Shown here: positions 34,659-43,532 of the stretch, one piece after another
How positions within the stretch are numbered: position 1 is the first letter of the stretch
Layout of the letters: each line of letters starts with the position of its first letter
NCBI RefSeq assembly: GCF_029948125.1
Contig: NZ_JASAMB010000011.1
Location: forward strand, 186,001-250,000
Direction: 5' to 3'
Length of the DNA stretch: 64,000 nt
Source: Catellatospora sp. KI3
GTDB taxonomy: Bacteria; Actinomycetota; Actinomycetes; Mycobacteriales; Micromonosporaceae
Made by a program: the position numbers and the translations under genes
Notes under the pieces: generated by a model
What the model saw: only the letters and a program-made list of their open reading frames with translations
Database searches by the model: none
Told to the model about the DNA's origin: nothing

Positions 34659-35528
34659 GTGACCGCGCTGGGTGCCGTGTTCGTGCCGATGCTGCCGCCG
34701 GAGCGGCTGCGCCCGATCGTGCGGGCCGCCGACGAGGCCGGGCTGGACGAGCTGTGGCTGTGGGAGGACTGCTTCTTCGAGAGCGGCATCGCCACCGCGG
34801 CGGCGGCGCTGGCGTACAGCGAGCGGCTGGTCGTCGGGGTGGGGCTGCTGCCGGTGCCGCTGCGCAACGTGGCCATCACCGCGATGGAGCTGGCCACCCT
34901 GCACCGGCTGTTCCCGGGCCGGGTGCGCGTCGGCGTCGGCCACGGGGTGCAGGACTGGATGGGCCAGGTCGGGGCCCGGGTGGAGTCCCCGCTGACGCTG
35001 CTGCGCGAGCAGCTGGACGCGCTGCGGGCGCTGCTGCGCGGCGAGGAGGTCAGCTGCCAGGGCCGCTATGTGCGGCTCGACAAGGTCAAGCTGCGCTGGG
35101 CGCCGGAGCAGCCGGTGCCGGTGCTGGCCGGGGCGACCGGGCCGCGCACGCTGCGCCTGGCCGGCGCGGCCGCCGACGGCACGATCCTGACCGGCGGCAC
35201 CACCGTCGAGCAGCTGCGGGCCGCCCGCGTCCAGCTCGACGCGGGGCGCGCCGAGGCGGGCCGCACCGACCCGCACCCGGTCACGGTGTACCTGCACAGC
35301 GCGACCGGACCGGACGCGGCCGCGCGGATGGAGACCGAGCGGGTCGAGTGGCGCTACGACACCATGGCCGGGCGCTCGGCCGTCGGCGACGGGGCCGAGG
35401 TGGCGGCGTCGGCCCGGCAGTGGGTGGAGGCGGGGGCCGACGCGGTGATCCTGCAGCCGACCGCGGACGACCCGGACCCGGAGGGTTTCATGCGGTTCGT
35501 CGCCCAGCAGGTCAAGCCGCTGCTGTAG
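34659..35528 (+). CDS. LLM-class flavin/F420-dependent oxidoreductase
   Basis: 289 residues of the luciferase-like TIM-barrel family. ADEAGLDELWLWEDCF, VGVGLLPVPLRN and RVRVGVGHGVQDWMGQVG match the F420-dependent methylene-H4MPT reductase/monooxygenase-like groups. Cofactor (F420 or FMN) and substrate cannot be decided from sequence alone. The GTG start has GAGGAGG upstream. It is separated from the next gene by 228 bp with a large palindrome. Confidence 0.85.
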   Translation: MTALGAVFVPMLPPERLRPIVRAADEAGLDELWLWEDCFFESGIATAAAALAYSERLVVGVGLLPVPLRNVAITAMELATLHRLFPGRVRVGVGHGVQDWMGQVGARVESPLTLLREQLDALRALLRGEEVSCQGRYVRLDKVKLRWAPEQPVPVLAGATGPRTLRLAGAAADGTILTGGTTVEQLRAARVQLDAGRAEAGRTDPHPVTVYLHSATGPDAAARMETERVEWRYDTMAGRSAVGDGAEVAASARQWVEAGADAVILQPTADDPDPEGFMRFVAQQVKPLL

Positions 35529-35620
35529 ACAGAGGTGCGGGCGAGGCGGCGGTAGCGGAGGTGCGGGCCGCGGCGGCTTCGGCCGCGCGTGCCGCTCGCC
35601 CGGTCCCGGCCACGCCCTGC

Positions 35621-35686
35621 GTGATCCGAAATCGCGGGCGCTGGGTGCTGCTATAACGACACCCAGCGTCCACGATTCCGGATCAC
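35621..35686. repeat. 66-bp imperfect palindrome between LLM and FUSC genes
   Basis: Arms of 27 nt (35621-35647 and 35660-35686) match at 24 of 27 positions around the 12-nt loop CTGCTATAACGA. It is much longer than the terminators nearby and sits 92 nt past the LLM gene stop. It may end that transcript, or be one copy of a dispersed palindromic repeat. Confidence 0.75.
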
Positions 35687-35756
35687 CATCCGGCACCGCG
35701 GCGCGAGGCGGCCGAAATGCGGGCTGGCGGCGGGCAAAGCAGACATATCATTCAAC

Positions 35757-37916
35757 GTGTCGCTGATCTGGTCCGGTCCCGCCGCCGTGCGCGCGGTGCG
35801 GGCCGCCGTACTGGTGCCGGTCGTGTTCGCAGTGCCGCTGCTGGTGCTGCACTCGACCCCGATGGCGACCTACGCGGCGTTCGGCGGATTCGCCAGCCTC
35901 GTCCTGGCCCAGTTCGGCGGCGCCCGCCGGGACCGGGCCGTCGCGCACCTGATGCTCACCGCGGCCGGGGCGGCGCTGGTCGTCGTGGGCACGCTGGCCA
36001 GTACATCGGCGCTGACCGCCGCGCTCGCGACGCTGGTGGTCGCGTTCACGTCCTACTTCGCCGCGGTGATCGGGCCCAACGACGCCTCCGGCGCGGCCGC
36101 CGCAATGCTGCCGTTCATGCTGGCCGCCTCGGCGGCGGCGCCGCCGTCGGTGCTCGGCCCGAGAGTGGGCGGCTGGGTCGCGGCGTCGCTGGTCGGCGGG
36201 CTGGCCGTCGTGCTCACCTCGCCGCGTACCGCCGGACAGCCGCTGCGCGCCTGCGCCGCCGAGCTGTCCGAGGTGCTGGCCGACGAACTCGAGGCGGGGC
36301 TGCGCGGACCGGTCCCCGAGCAGGTGCGCGGGCGGGCGATCGCCGCGCTGCACCAGCTCATCGCGCTGTTCGTGTCCACGCCGTACCGGCCGAACGGGCT
36401 GGTCATCGCCGACCAGGCGATGGCAGGGGTGGTGGGCCAGCTGGAGTGGGCCAAGGGGCTGGTCACCGACGGCCTGGACCGCTCCGGGGACCTGCGGCAG
36501 GCCGACGCCGCCGAGCGGGCCCTGCTCGGCAGCTGCGCGCGGGTGCTGCGGCAGGTCGCCGGGCTGCTGCGCGGCGACGGCGGCGAGCCCGACCTGGACC
36601 GGCTGGAACACGACCGGGCCGCCTGCCTGGCCCGGCTGGACGAGGCGTGCGACGACTCCGGCCCCGGCACCCTGCGCTCGGTGGTGGTGCCGTTCTACGC
36701 GCTGACCACGGCGGTCGCGGTACGCGCGGTGGCGGTCGACGCGCTGATCGCGCAGCGCGGTGCGGACCCGCTGACCGTGGGCGAGAGCCGGCGCGACTGG
36801 GCGGTGCTGCCGCAGGCCGACGTGCCGCCGTCGTGGCGGCTGGCGACGCCCGCCGGGGTCGCCGGAGTCGTGCTGGGCAACGCGAGCCTGCGCTCGGTAT
36901 GGCTGGTCAACGCGCTGCGCGGGGCGGTGGCGCTGGCCGCGGCGGTGATCCTGGTGCAGGTCAGCGATGTGCGCAGTGGCTTCTGGGTGCTGCTCGGGGC
37001 GCTGTCGGTGCTGCGTACCAGTGCGGCCTCGACCGGCACCCAGGCGGTCAAGGCGATCGTCGGCACGGCGGCCGGGGTCGCTGTCGGCGCGGCGCTGCTG
37101 CTGGTGGTGGGCACGTCGACACCCGCGCTGTGGGTGGCGCTGCCGCTGTCGATCCTGGTGGTCGCGTACGCCCCGGGCATCCTGCCCGACGTCGTCGGCC
37201 AGGCCGGGTTCACCGTGGTCATCCTGGTGCTCTACAACATCCTCGCCCCGACCGGCTGGACGCTGGGCCTGGTGCGGCTGCAGGACGTGGCGATCGGCTG
37301 CCTGGTCAGCCTGGTCGCGGGCGTGCTGGTGTGGCCGCGCGGGGCGGGGGACGTGGTGCGCGACAACCTCGCCGACGTGTACCGCCACGGCGGGCGGCGC
37401 CTGACCGAGATGGTCGGCCGCGCGCTGGGCCGCCCGGCCGACGCGCCGCCTCCCGCGTGGCGGCCGGGGGCGTCCATGGTACGGCTGGAGGACGCGCTGC
37501 GCGGCTACCTGGCCGAACCCGGCTCCAAGCGGATGGCCCGGCGCGACCTGTGGCAACTGGTCATGGCGGGGGTACGGCTGCGGCTGACCGCCGACTCGCT
37601 GTCCGGCCTGGTCCCGCGCGCCGCCTCACTCGACGCGCACGGCGACACCCTGGTCGACCACGCGCACGCCCTGGCCGACTTCTACGACGGCATCGCCGGG
37701 CAGCTCGGCCGCCCCGACGGCCGCCCGCCCACGCCGCAGGTGCCGCCCGCGCTGACCGAAGCCGAGATCACCGGCGAGCGCCCCGGTACGCCGCAGCAGC
37801 GCCTGCGCCGCCGCTGGGTCGCCGAGCACCTGCGCCACGTCGAACTGCACCTGGCCGACCTGCTCGGACCCGCCGAGGCGATGGCCGAGCGGCGCCGCCG
37901 CGGCTGGTGGCACTGA
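35757..37916 (+). CDS. FUSC-family membrane transporter
   Basis: 719 residues with two blocks of hydrophobic helices (about 10-160 and 385-540), each followed by a soluble domain, the layout of the FUSC/aromatic-acid-exporter family. FRGALA-like and WVLLGALSVLRTSAASTGTQ segments are typical. Members are thought to export aromatic acids or related compounds; the substrate here is unknown. The GTG start lies in a short AT-rich patch with no strong Shine-Dalgarno. Its stop is 6 bp from that of the converging beta-propeller gene, with no terminator between. Confidence 0.85.
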   Translation: MSLIWSGPAAVRAVRAAVLVPVVFAVPLLVLHSTPMATYAAFGGFASLVLAQFGGARRDRAVAHLMLTAAGAALVVVGTLASTSALTAALATLVVAFTSYFAAVIGPNDASGAAAAMLPFMLAASAAAPPSVLGPRVGGWVAASLVGGLAVVLTSPRTAGQPLRACAAELSEVLADELEAGLRGPVPEQVRGRAIAALHQLIALFVSTPYRPNGLVIADQAMAGVVGQLEWAKGLVTDGLDRSGDLRQADAAERALLGSCARVLRQVAGLLRGDGGEPDLDRLEHDRAACLARLDEACDDSGPGTLRSVVVPFYALTTAVAVRAVAVDALIAQRGADPLTVGESRRDWAVLPQADVPPSWRLATPAGVAGVVLGNASLRSVWLVNALRGAVALAAAVILVQVSDVRSGFWVLLGALSVLRTSAASTGTQAVKAIVGTAAGVAVGAALLLVVGTSTPALWVALPLSILVVAYAPGILPDVVGQAGFTVVILVLYNILAPTGWTLGLVRLQDVAIGCLVSLVAGVLVWPRGAGDVVRDNLADVYRHGGRRLTEMVGRALGRPADAPPPAWRPGASMVRLEDALRGYLAEPGSKRMARRDLWQLVMAGVRLRLTADSLSGLVPRAASLDAHGDTLVDHAHALADFYDGIAGQLGRPDGRPPTPQVPPALTEAEITGERPGTPQQRLRRRWVAEHLRHVELHLADLLGPAEAMAERRRRGWWH

Positions 37917-37922
37917 GCCCCG

Positions 37923-38954
37923 TCACAGCCCGGCGGGCGACTCCGCGTTCGACACCAGCAGCGACGGCTCGCCGGACCCGTCGGCGGGCACCGTCCAGAT
38001 CGACGGCGTGCCGTCGGCGGCGCGCAGCGTGTACGCCACCGTCGCATCGTCCAGCCAGGCCGCCTGGTCGTCGACGCTGCGGGTCTCGGCCAGGTTGGTC
38101 ACCCGCATCGTGTCCAGGTCCAGCCGCGACAGCCGCCACCCGTTGGTCGGCTGGTCGTCGATCGCCTGCTTGAACGCGATGCGCCTGCCGTCGGGCGACA
38201 GCGACGGGCACTCCACGTTGCTCGCCAGCGTCCGCACCGTACGCGCCGCGAAGTCGCCCTCGACCAGGTAGCGCTTGCCGCCGGTGGCCATGGTCGCGTA
38301 GAAGCGGTTGTCGTCGGCGGTGAAGGTGACGCCCCAGAAGTTGACGTCGGCGGCCGTGTGCCGTGCGCCTTCGACCGTGACCGCGAACTCCTCCAGCGAG
38401 TTCACCAGCGCCCCGCCGCGCGTGTCGTAGATCCCGGTGCGGGTGGAGAAGCCGCCGCTGTTGTAGGAGTCGCCGCCCACGAACGTCGTCCACGCCACCA
38501 TCCGGCCGCTGGCCGACACCCGCGCCCGGTTGGGCAGGCCGGGCACGGTGAACTCCTTGGTGGTGCCCAGCTTCGCGTCGAGCACCATCAGCTGGTACGT
38601 CCACGCGTTCACGGGGTGGATGCAGACCCCGGTGCCCGCCGCCGCGTAGGTGCGTACGCACTCCAGCGCGGCCAGCGAGCGCGACCCGTCCGGGTCGGTG
38701 CGGGCCGAGACGGCCAGGTGACGGTCGCTGACGAACAGCAGGCGCGGCCCCGGGTCCAGGGTGACCGGCACCGTGGCGACCGGCGCGGGCTCACCGCGAC
38801 GCCCGGCGAGCACGGTGTACGCCCCGGCAGCCAGCAGCAGCGCCACGCTCGCGGTGACCGCGACCAGGATCCGGCCCCGCCCCGGCGGTGCGCTCGCGGG
38901 GACGTCGGTGCTGGTCGCGTCGGTGCTGCTCGCGTCGGCGGTGCTGGTGCTCAT
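37923..38954 (-). CDS. Membrane-anchored TolB-like beta-propeller protein
   Basis: 343 residues. A Ser/Thr-rich N-terminus (1-25) precedes one membrane helix (about 28-50). The rest is extracellular with WD40/PD40-like blades, for example SLSPDGRRIAFKQ and ASGRMVAWTTF. Propellers of this type bind ligands or proteins rather than catalyse. The ATG overlaps the MFS transporter stop by 4 bp (ATGA), so it is translated with the transporter and may be an accessory binding component. Confidence 0.78.
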   Translation of the reverse strand: MSTSTADASSTDATSTDVPASAPPGRGRILVAVTASVALLLAAGAYTVLAGRRGEPAPVATVPVTLDPGPRLLFVSDRHLAVSARTDPDGSRSLAALECVRTYAAAGTGVCIHPVNAWTYQLMVLDAKLGTTKEFTVPGLPNRARVSASGRMVAWTTFVGGDSYNSGGFSTRTGIYDTRGGALVNSLEEFAVTVEGARHTAADVNFWGVTFTADDNRFYATMATGGKRYLVEGDFAARTVRTLASNVECPSLSPDGRRIAFKQAIDDQPTNGWRLSRLDLDTMRVTNLAETRSVDDQAAWLDDATVAYTLRAADGTPSIWTVPADGSGEPSLLVSNAESPAGL

Positions 38955-40258
38955 CGGGTCGGCTCCACGGGCTGGGTCGGGACGGCGGGGCGGGCGGTGG
39001 CGCGGGTGCGCAGCAGCGCGACCGTGGCCGCGATCGCGACCAGCACGGCCGCGGCGGCGACCCGGCTGGCGGCCTGCGGGCCCCACAGCGTCCAGGCCAG
39101 CCCGAACAGCACCGAGGAGACGAGGTAGGACAGGGCCTGGCCGGTCTGGATCAGGGCGATGCCGGTGGTGCGCAGCCGCTCCGGCAGCACCGGCCCGGCC
39201 AGCGCCATCAGCACCCCGTCGGTGGCGGCGTAGAAGACACCGTACAGCCCGAGGGTCAGCACGAGCAGCGGCCAGCCGCCGACCGGCCCGAACACCAGCA
39301 GGTACGTGACGGCCAGCGCGGCGTACCCGCCGAGCAGCACCGGCAGCCGCCCGACCTTGTCGGCGAGGATGCCGATCGGGGTGGCCACGAGCAGGTAGCC
39401 GAGGCTGGTGCCCGCCGCGAGCAGCGGGAACCAGACGAGGCTCACCTCCTCGCGCCGCTGCAGCATGAGGTAGAGGAAGCCGTCGCCGATGGTGGCCAGG
39501 CCCAGCAGGCAGGCGGCGAGCACCAGGCGGCGGACGGGCGCCTCGGCCAGCAGCGTCGCGGCGTCGCGCAGGCGTACCGGGGCGGCGTCGGGCTTGGCGG
39601 GCAGGGCGCCCCGGTGGTCGCGTACGAACAGGGCCAGCAGCAGCACTCCGACCGCGGCGACGCAGAAGCTGGTGACGAAGACGGCGTCGTAGGACTGCGC
39701 GGCGGCGGCCAGCACCCCCAGCGCGACCAGCGGCCCGAGGAACGCGCCGATGCTGTCCATGGTGCGGTGCACGCCGAAGGCCCGGCCCAGCGCGTGCGGG
39801 GGAGTGGACAGCGTGATCAGGGCGTCGCGGGGCGCGGTGCGCAGCCCTTTGCCGGCTCGGTCGGCGGCGATGACCAGCCCGATCGCCCCGGTGGAGCGCC
39901 CGGCGGCGAGCAGCCCCAGTTTGGCGACCGCCGACAGGCCGTACCCGATCCCGGCCACCAGCTTGCGCCGGTGCGTCCGGTCGGCGAGGTAGCCCCCGGC
40001 CAGGCGCAGCAGCGCGGTGGCGCCGGTGTAGACCCCGTCGATGGCGCCGTAAGCGAGCGGGCTGAGCTGCAGGCCGAGCACCAGGTACAGGGGCAGTACG
40101 GCGGTGACCATCTCGGAGGAGACGTCGGTGACCAGGCTGACCGCGCCGAGGGCGAAGACGTTGGCGCTGACCGCGCCGAACCGGCCGCGCCGCCCGGTGC
40201 GCTCCCCGGTCGGCGGGGCGCCGGTCGGGGTCCCGGACTTGACGGTGGACAGGTACAC
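38951..40258 (-). CDS. Major facilitator superfamily transporter
   Basis: 435 residues with about twelve membrane segments. The loop YLADRTHRRKLVAG is the MFS motif between helices 2 and 3, and IGILADKVGRLPVLLGG the related motif in the second half. Substrate unknown; drug or metabolite efflux is the commonest role for the group. The GTG at 40258 is preferred because AAGGAG lies 9 nt upstream; an ATG at 40294 would add 12 residues without good spacing. It forms an operon with the propeller gene. Confidence 0.85.
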   Translation of the reverse strand: MYLSTVKSGTPTGAPPTGERTGRRGRFGAVSANVFALGAVSLVTDVSSEMVTAVLPLYLVLGLQLSPLAYGAIDGVYTGATALLRLAGGYLADRTHRRKLVAGIGYGLSAVAKLGLLAAGRSTGAIGLVIAADRAGKGLRTAPRDALITLSTPPHALGRAFGVHRTMDSIGAFLGPLVALGVLAAAAQSYDAVFVTSFCVAAVGVLLLALFVRDHRGALPAKPDAAPVRLRDAATLLAEAPVRRLVLAACLLGLATIGDGFLYLMLQRREEVSLVWFPLLAAGTSLGYLLVATPIGILADKVGRLPVLLGGYAALAVTYLLVFGPVGGWPLLVLTLGLYGVFYAATDGVLMALAGPVLPERLRTTGIALIQTGQALSYLVSSVLFGLAWTLWGPQAASRVAAAAVLVAIAATVALLRTRATARPAVPTQPVEPTR

Positions 40259-40515
40259 CGGCTGCGTCTCCTTAGGTGCTGCGTTGCGGCCCATCCTCGG
40301 CCGGTCACGGCAACGCACGGTCGGCACCAGGCACCGGGCGGACGTGCATCCGGTGAACAACCGGTGTCCGCCGTGGACATGGTTCGAGCGTGCACCCCCT
40401 GGCCATCCGAGGCATACACGATGTTCACTTAATGGTGCCCCATCCCCACCGATCAGTCCCCGCATTCCCCGCGCTGGCACCCGATCCAGTGACCCCCCTC
40501 CGAGAAGGGACCGAC
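40259..40515. promoter_or_regulatory. Divergent control region with GTTCAC motifs
   Basis: About 257 bp between the MFS and metallophosphoesterase genes. GTTCACTTAAT at 40423-40433 resembles one half of an actinomycete PHO box. A GTTCAC also lies on the opposite strand at 40353-40358, followed by CGGAT. A full pair of 11-bp direct repeats is not convincing. AAGGGA precedes the ATG at 40516. Confidence 0.3.
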
Positions 40516-41919
40516 ATGCGCAAGGGACGCATCCGCGTCGCGGGTACGGCGGGCACGGCACTCGTGCTCACCGTCGCCGCAGTCACGGCTGTCCTGACGG
40601 CGTCGGCCGACCTGGCCGCCGCCGCCACCGCCACCTTCACCCCGGTGGCCGACACCTACGTCCAGCAGAGCACCGCCTCGACCAACTACGGCACCGCCAC
40701 CCAGTTCATCGTCGACAGCTCACCGGCGCGCCGCAGCTTCCTGCGGTTCACCGTGAGCGGCATCAGCAGCCCGATCACCAGCGTCAAACTGCGCATCAAG
40801 ACCACCTCGGCCCTCGACGCGGGCAGCGCCGCGGGCGGCGTCTTCAAGGCCATGTCGAACAAGACCTGGTCGGAGACCGGCACCACCTGGAACAACCAGC
40901 CCGCCATCGACGGCGCCACGGTCGCGACGCTGGGCGCGGTCGTCCGCAACACCTGGTACGAGATCAACGTGACCTCGATCGTGACCGGCAACGGCACGTT
41001 CAGCTTCGGGGCCAGCTCGTCCAACAGCGACGGTGCGTACTACGACTCGCGCGAGAGCGGAGCCGACTCGCCGCAGCTGGTGGTGACCACGAGCACCACC
41101 CCGTCGCCCAGCCCGTCGGTCTCGGCGCCCGCCGGGGACCCGGTGCTTGTCGGCGCCGGTGACATCGCCAGCGACGGCAAGGGCGACGACGCGACCGCCG
41201 CGCTGCTCGACACGATCCCCGGCACGGTCTTCACCACCGGCGACAACGTCTACACCAGCGGCACGGCCGCCGAGTTCGCGACGTACTACGAGCCGACCTG
41301 GGGCCGGCACAAGGCGCGCACCCGCCCGGCGCCGGGCAACCACGACTACTACACCGCCGGTGCGGCCGACTACTACAGCTACTTCGGCGCGCAGGCCGGG
41401 GCCGCGGGAGTGGGCTACTACTCGTACAACCTGGGCAACTGGCACGTCGTGGCGCTGAACTCCAACATCGCCATGTCGGCGGGCTCGGCGCAGGAGGCGT
41501 GGCTGCGCGGCGACCTGGCCGCCAACACGAGGCCGTGCACCCTGGCGTACTGGCACCATCCGCTGTTCACCTCCGGTGCCAACCACGCCCCCGACACCAC
41601 CACCCGCCCGCTCTACCAGGCGCTGTACGACTACAACGCCGACGTCGTCGTCTGGGGCCACAACCACCAGTACGAGCGGTTCGCGCCGATGAACCCCGCC
41701 GGGGTCCTCGACAACGCCCGGGGGATGCGCTCGTTCGTGGCGGGGATGGGCGGGGCCGACTTCTACGGGTTCGGCACCATCCAGGCCAACAGCCAGGCCC
41801 GCAACAGCGACACCTGGGGGCTGCTCAAGTTCACGCTGCACGCCGGCGGCTACGACTGGCAGTTCGTCCCGGAGGAGGGCGGCACCTACAGCGACAGCGG
41901 CACCGGCACCTGCCACTGA
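40516..41919 (+). CDS. Secreted metallophosphoesterase with N-terminal DNRLRE domain
   Basis: 467 residues. Signal peptide about 1-36. A DNRLRE-type beta-sandwich (about 37-195) begins FTPVADTYVQQSTASTNYG and is expected to bind carbohydrate or the cell surface. A Ser/Pro linker follows, then a calcineurin-like phosphoesterase with the metal motifs GDIAS, TGDNVY, GNHDYY, YWHHPLF and GHNHQYER. It probably releases phosphate from extracellular phosphate esters. A strong terminator follows. GTTCAC motifs upstream could link it to phosphate control, as is common for secreted phosphatases. Confidence 0.9.
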   Translation: MRKGRIRVAGTAGTALVLTVAAVTAVLTASADLAAAATATFTPVADTYVQQSTASTNYGTATQFIVDSSPARRSFLRFTVSGISSPITSVKLRIKTTSALDAGSAAGGVFKAMSNKTWSETGTTWNNQPAIDGATVATLGAVVRNTWYEINVTSIVTGNGTFSFGASSSNSDGAYYDSRESGADSPQLVVTTSTTPSPSPSVSAPAGDPVLVGAGDIASDGKGDDATAALLDTIPGTVFTTGDNVYTSGTAAEFATYYEPTWGRHKARTRPAPGNHDYYTAGAADYYSYFGAQAGAAGVGYYSYNLGNWHVVALNSNIAMSAGSAQEAWLRGDLAANTRPCTLAYWHHPLFTSGANHAPDTTTRPLYQALYDYNADVVVWGHNHQYERFAPMNPAGVLDNARGMRSFVAGMGGADFYGFGTIQANSQARNSDTWGLLKFTLHAGGYDWQFVPEEGGTYSDSGTGTCH

Positions 41920-41929
41920 CGTGCCCGAC

Positions 41930-41965
41930 CGCGGTGCCCGGGTCCGCGCGGACCCGGGCACCGCG
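41930..41965 (+). terminator. Strong terminator after the metallophosphoesterase gene
   Basis: Perfect 17-bp inverted repeat (41930-41946 with 41949-41965), 11 nt past the stop codon. It is the longest perfect stem seen directly after a gene in the window. Confidence 0.85.
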
Positions 41966-42019
41966 CCATGGGCGGCGAGGCTTGTTGCAAACGACTGGCA
42001 ACAAGGGAAGACTTCAGGT

Positions 42020-42490
42020 GTGCCGCCCACCGTCGCCGTCGAAGTCGTCCTGCTGTCCGAGCAGGACGGCCGCCTGTGCTACCGCGACCTGCGCGGGCCG
42101 CTGGTCGACGGGCTGCACCCCGACGACCTGGCCCGGCGCCTGGCCGGGCTGACCCTGTGCGTGCCGGGCGCGCTGCTGCACTCCACCTCGTGGCGGATGG
42201 ACGAGGGCGCGGTGGTGCTCACATACGCCGCGCTGCCCGACCTCGACCCCGGGGCGCGGCCGCGGGCGGTCCGGGTCGATGCCATGTCCGGTGGCGGGCA
42301 CCCGCTGACGCCCAGCCCGCACACCGTCGACCTGGACGCGGTCGCCGTGCACGCGTGCCGCCACCTGGCCATGCTGGCCACCACCGACGAGACCGTCGAG
42401 GGGGTGGTCCCGCTGCTGCCGGGGCTGTGGGAGCTGCTGCGCAAGCTGCCGCCGAGCCCGGCCGGCGCGCTCGGACCCGCTCCGCTCTGA
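42020..42490 (+). CDS. Uncharacterised small protein
   Basis: 156 residues, no signal or membrane segment. I do not recognise it. Beta-rich segments such as VAVEVVLLSEQDGRLCYRDL and GAVVLTYAALPDL in the first half and a helical C-terminus (VHACRHLAMLATTDE) suggest a compact alpha/beta protein. The GTG at 42020 is chosen because a purine-rich AGGGAAG lies about 10 nt upstream; the open frame extends to 41921, but that part runs through the terminator. It is bounded by terminators on both sides, so it is a single-gene unit. Confidence 0.6.
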   Translation: MPPTVAVEVVLLSEQDGRLCYRDLRGPLVDGLHPDDLARRLAGLTLCVPGALLHSTSWRMDEGAVVLTYAALPDLDPGARPRAVRVDAMSGGGHPLTPSPHTVDLDAVAVHACRHLAMLATTDETVEGVVPLLPGLWELLRKLPPSPAGALGPAPL

Positions 42491-42500
42491 CCGGGGCGTC

Positions 42501-42546
42501 CGACCTGCTCGCCGACCGTGCGGTGAAGCGGGCGGCGAGCAGGTCG
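42501..42546. terminator. Bidirectional hairpin between converging genes
   Basis: Perfect 14-bp inverted repeat (42501-42514 with 42533-42546, 18-nt loop) between the small protein gene and the lipoprotein gene, which converge here. Confidence 0.7.
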
Positions 42547-42597
42547 AACAGGGGACCGGCCGCGTCCATGAGCGGTGGGCACGGTCGGCGGCTCGGA

Positions 42598-43350
42598 TCA
42601 GACCGGTGCGTGAGCGGCGAGGAACTCGAAGAACGCCTTACGGGCCAGCGCGTTGGTGTTCGGATTGATCAGCCGGACCCCGTGGCCGTTGTCGGTGACC
42701 AGGACCAGCCTGCGGTCCGCGCTGGCGGTGGTGGCGTCGCTCATCTGCCGCGCCGCCTCGGCGAAGCGGGGTTCGCCGGTGCCGCACAGGTACAGCACGG
42801 GCATGGTCAGCTCGTCGGCGACGTTCAGCACGCTCTTGCCGACCGCCCCGAACGCGAACGGCGCGGAAAGGCTGACCACGGCCACCGGCTTCGGCGTCAG
42901 CTGAGTGGCCGCGACCAGCACCGAAGTGCCGCCCATCGACGCGCCGACCAGCGCCACCGTGGTCGCGCCCTCGGCGCGCAGCAGCTGCACCGCCTCGGCG
43001 ACATCCTCCTCGAATGGCCGGGCGGTCAGTTCAGCGGTGCCGTGACCGTTGAAGTCGAACGACAGGACCCGGTAGCCCTTGTCGCGCAGCTCCAACGCCA
43101 CGGCGGCCCAATAGCACAGGTCGGCGTCGGCCTCGTGCGCGAGCACGACCCCGGCAGCCCCGGTGCCGACGACGACGCCGTCGAGTCCGTGGCCGAACCG
43201 GACCACCTTCCCGGCCGCCGTGAACGCCGGGCAGGCCGCACCCGGCACGGCCACGGTGCTGGTCGGCGTCGGTGCCGCGCTGGGTGAACCGGTCGTGCAG
43301 CCGCTCAGCGCCAGCAGCATCGCCGCGCCGAGCATCATCCGTCGGGACAT
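42598..43350 (-). CDS. Lipoprotein alpha/beta hydrolase
   Basis: 250 residues. The N-terminus MSRRMMLGAAMLLALSGC ends in a lipobox, so Cys18 should be lipidated and the protein held on the outside of the membrane. A short Thr/Pro linker follows. The alpha/beta hydrolase domain has the nucleophile elbow GASMGG, an oxyanion-side FNGHG and a late NGHG that may carry the catalytic His. The substrate is unknown. The ATG at 43350 is chosen because GAGAGGA lies just upstream, whereas the longer frame has none. Confidence 0.85.
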   Translation of the reverse strand: MSRRMMLGAAMLLALSGCTTGSPSAAPTPTSTVAVPGAACPAFTAAGKVVRFGHGLDGVVVGTGAAGVVLAHEADADLCYWAAVALELRDKGYRVLSFDFNGHGTAELTARPFEEDVAEAVQLLRAEGATTVALVGASMGGTSVLVAATQLTPKPVAVVSLSAPFAFGAVGKSVLNVADELTMPVLYLCGTGEPRFAEAARQMSDATTASADRRLVLVTDNGHGVRLINPNTNALARKAFFEFLAAHAPV

Positions 43351-43532
43351 GTCCGTCCTCTCGCCTCTGTCCAATACTTACGAACAGGACGCAAGAAAGC
43401 ATCGTAACGTTGTCAAAAATGAGATTGTCACTGCCTCCGTTGGTCGGGTCGGTCTCCGCGGGTCGCGGCAAAACGGTTGAGCCGGCGGTGTCGGACTGCC
43501 TAGCCTGCGCTCATGCTTGACAGGACAGAAGC
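43351..43532. promoter_or_regulatory. AT-rich divergent promoter region with TTGTCA repeats
   Basis: 182 bp between divergent genes. The direct repeat TTGTCA occurs twice within about 25 nt near 43414-43432. On the minus strand these read TGACAA and fit -35 elements for the lipoprotein gene, but no matching -10 is secure. Confidence 0.35.
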
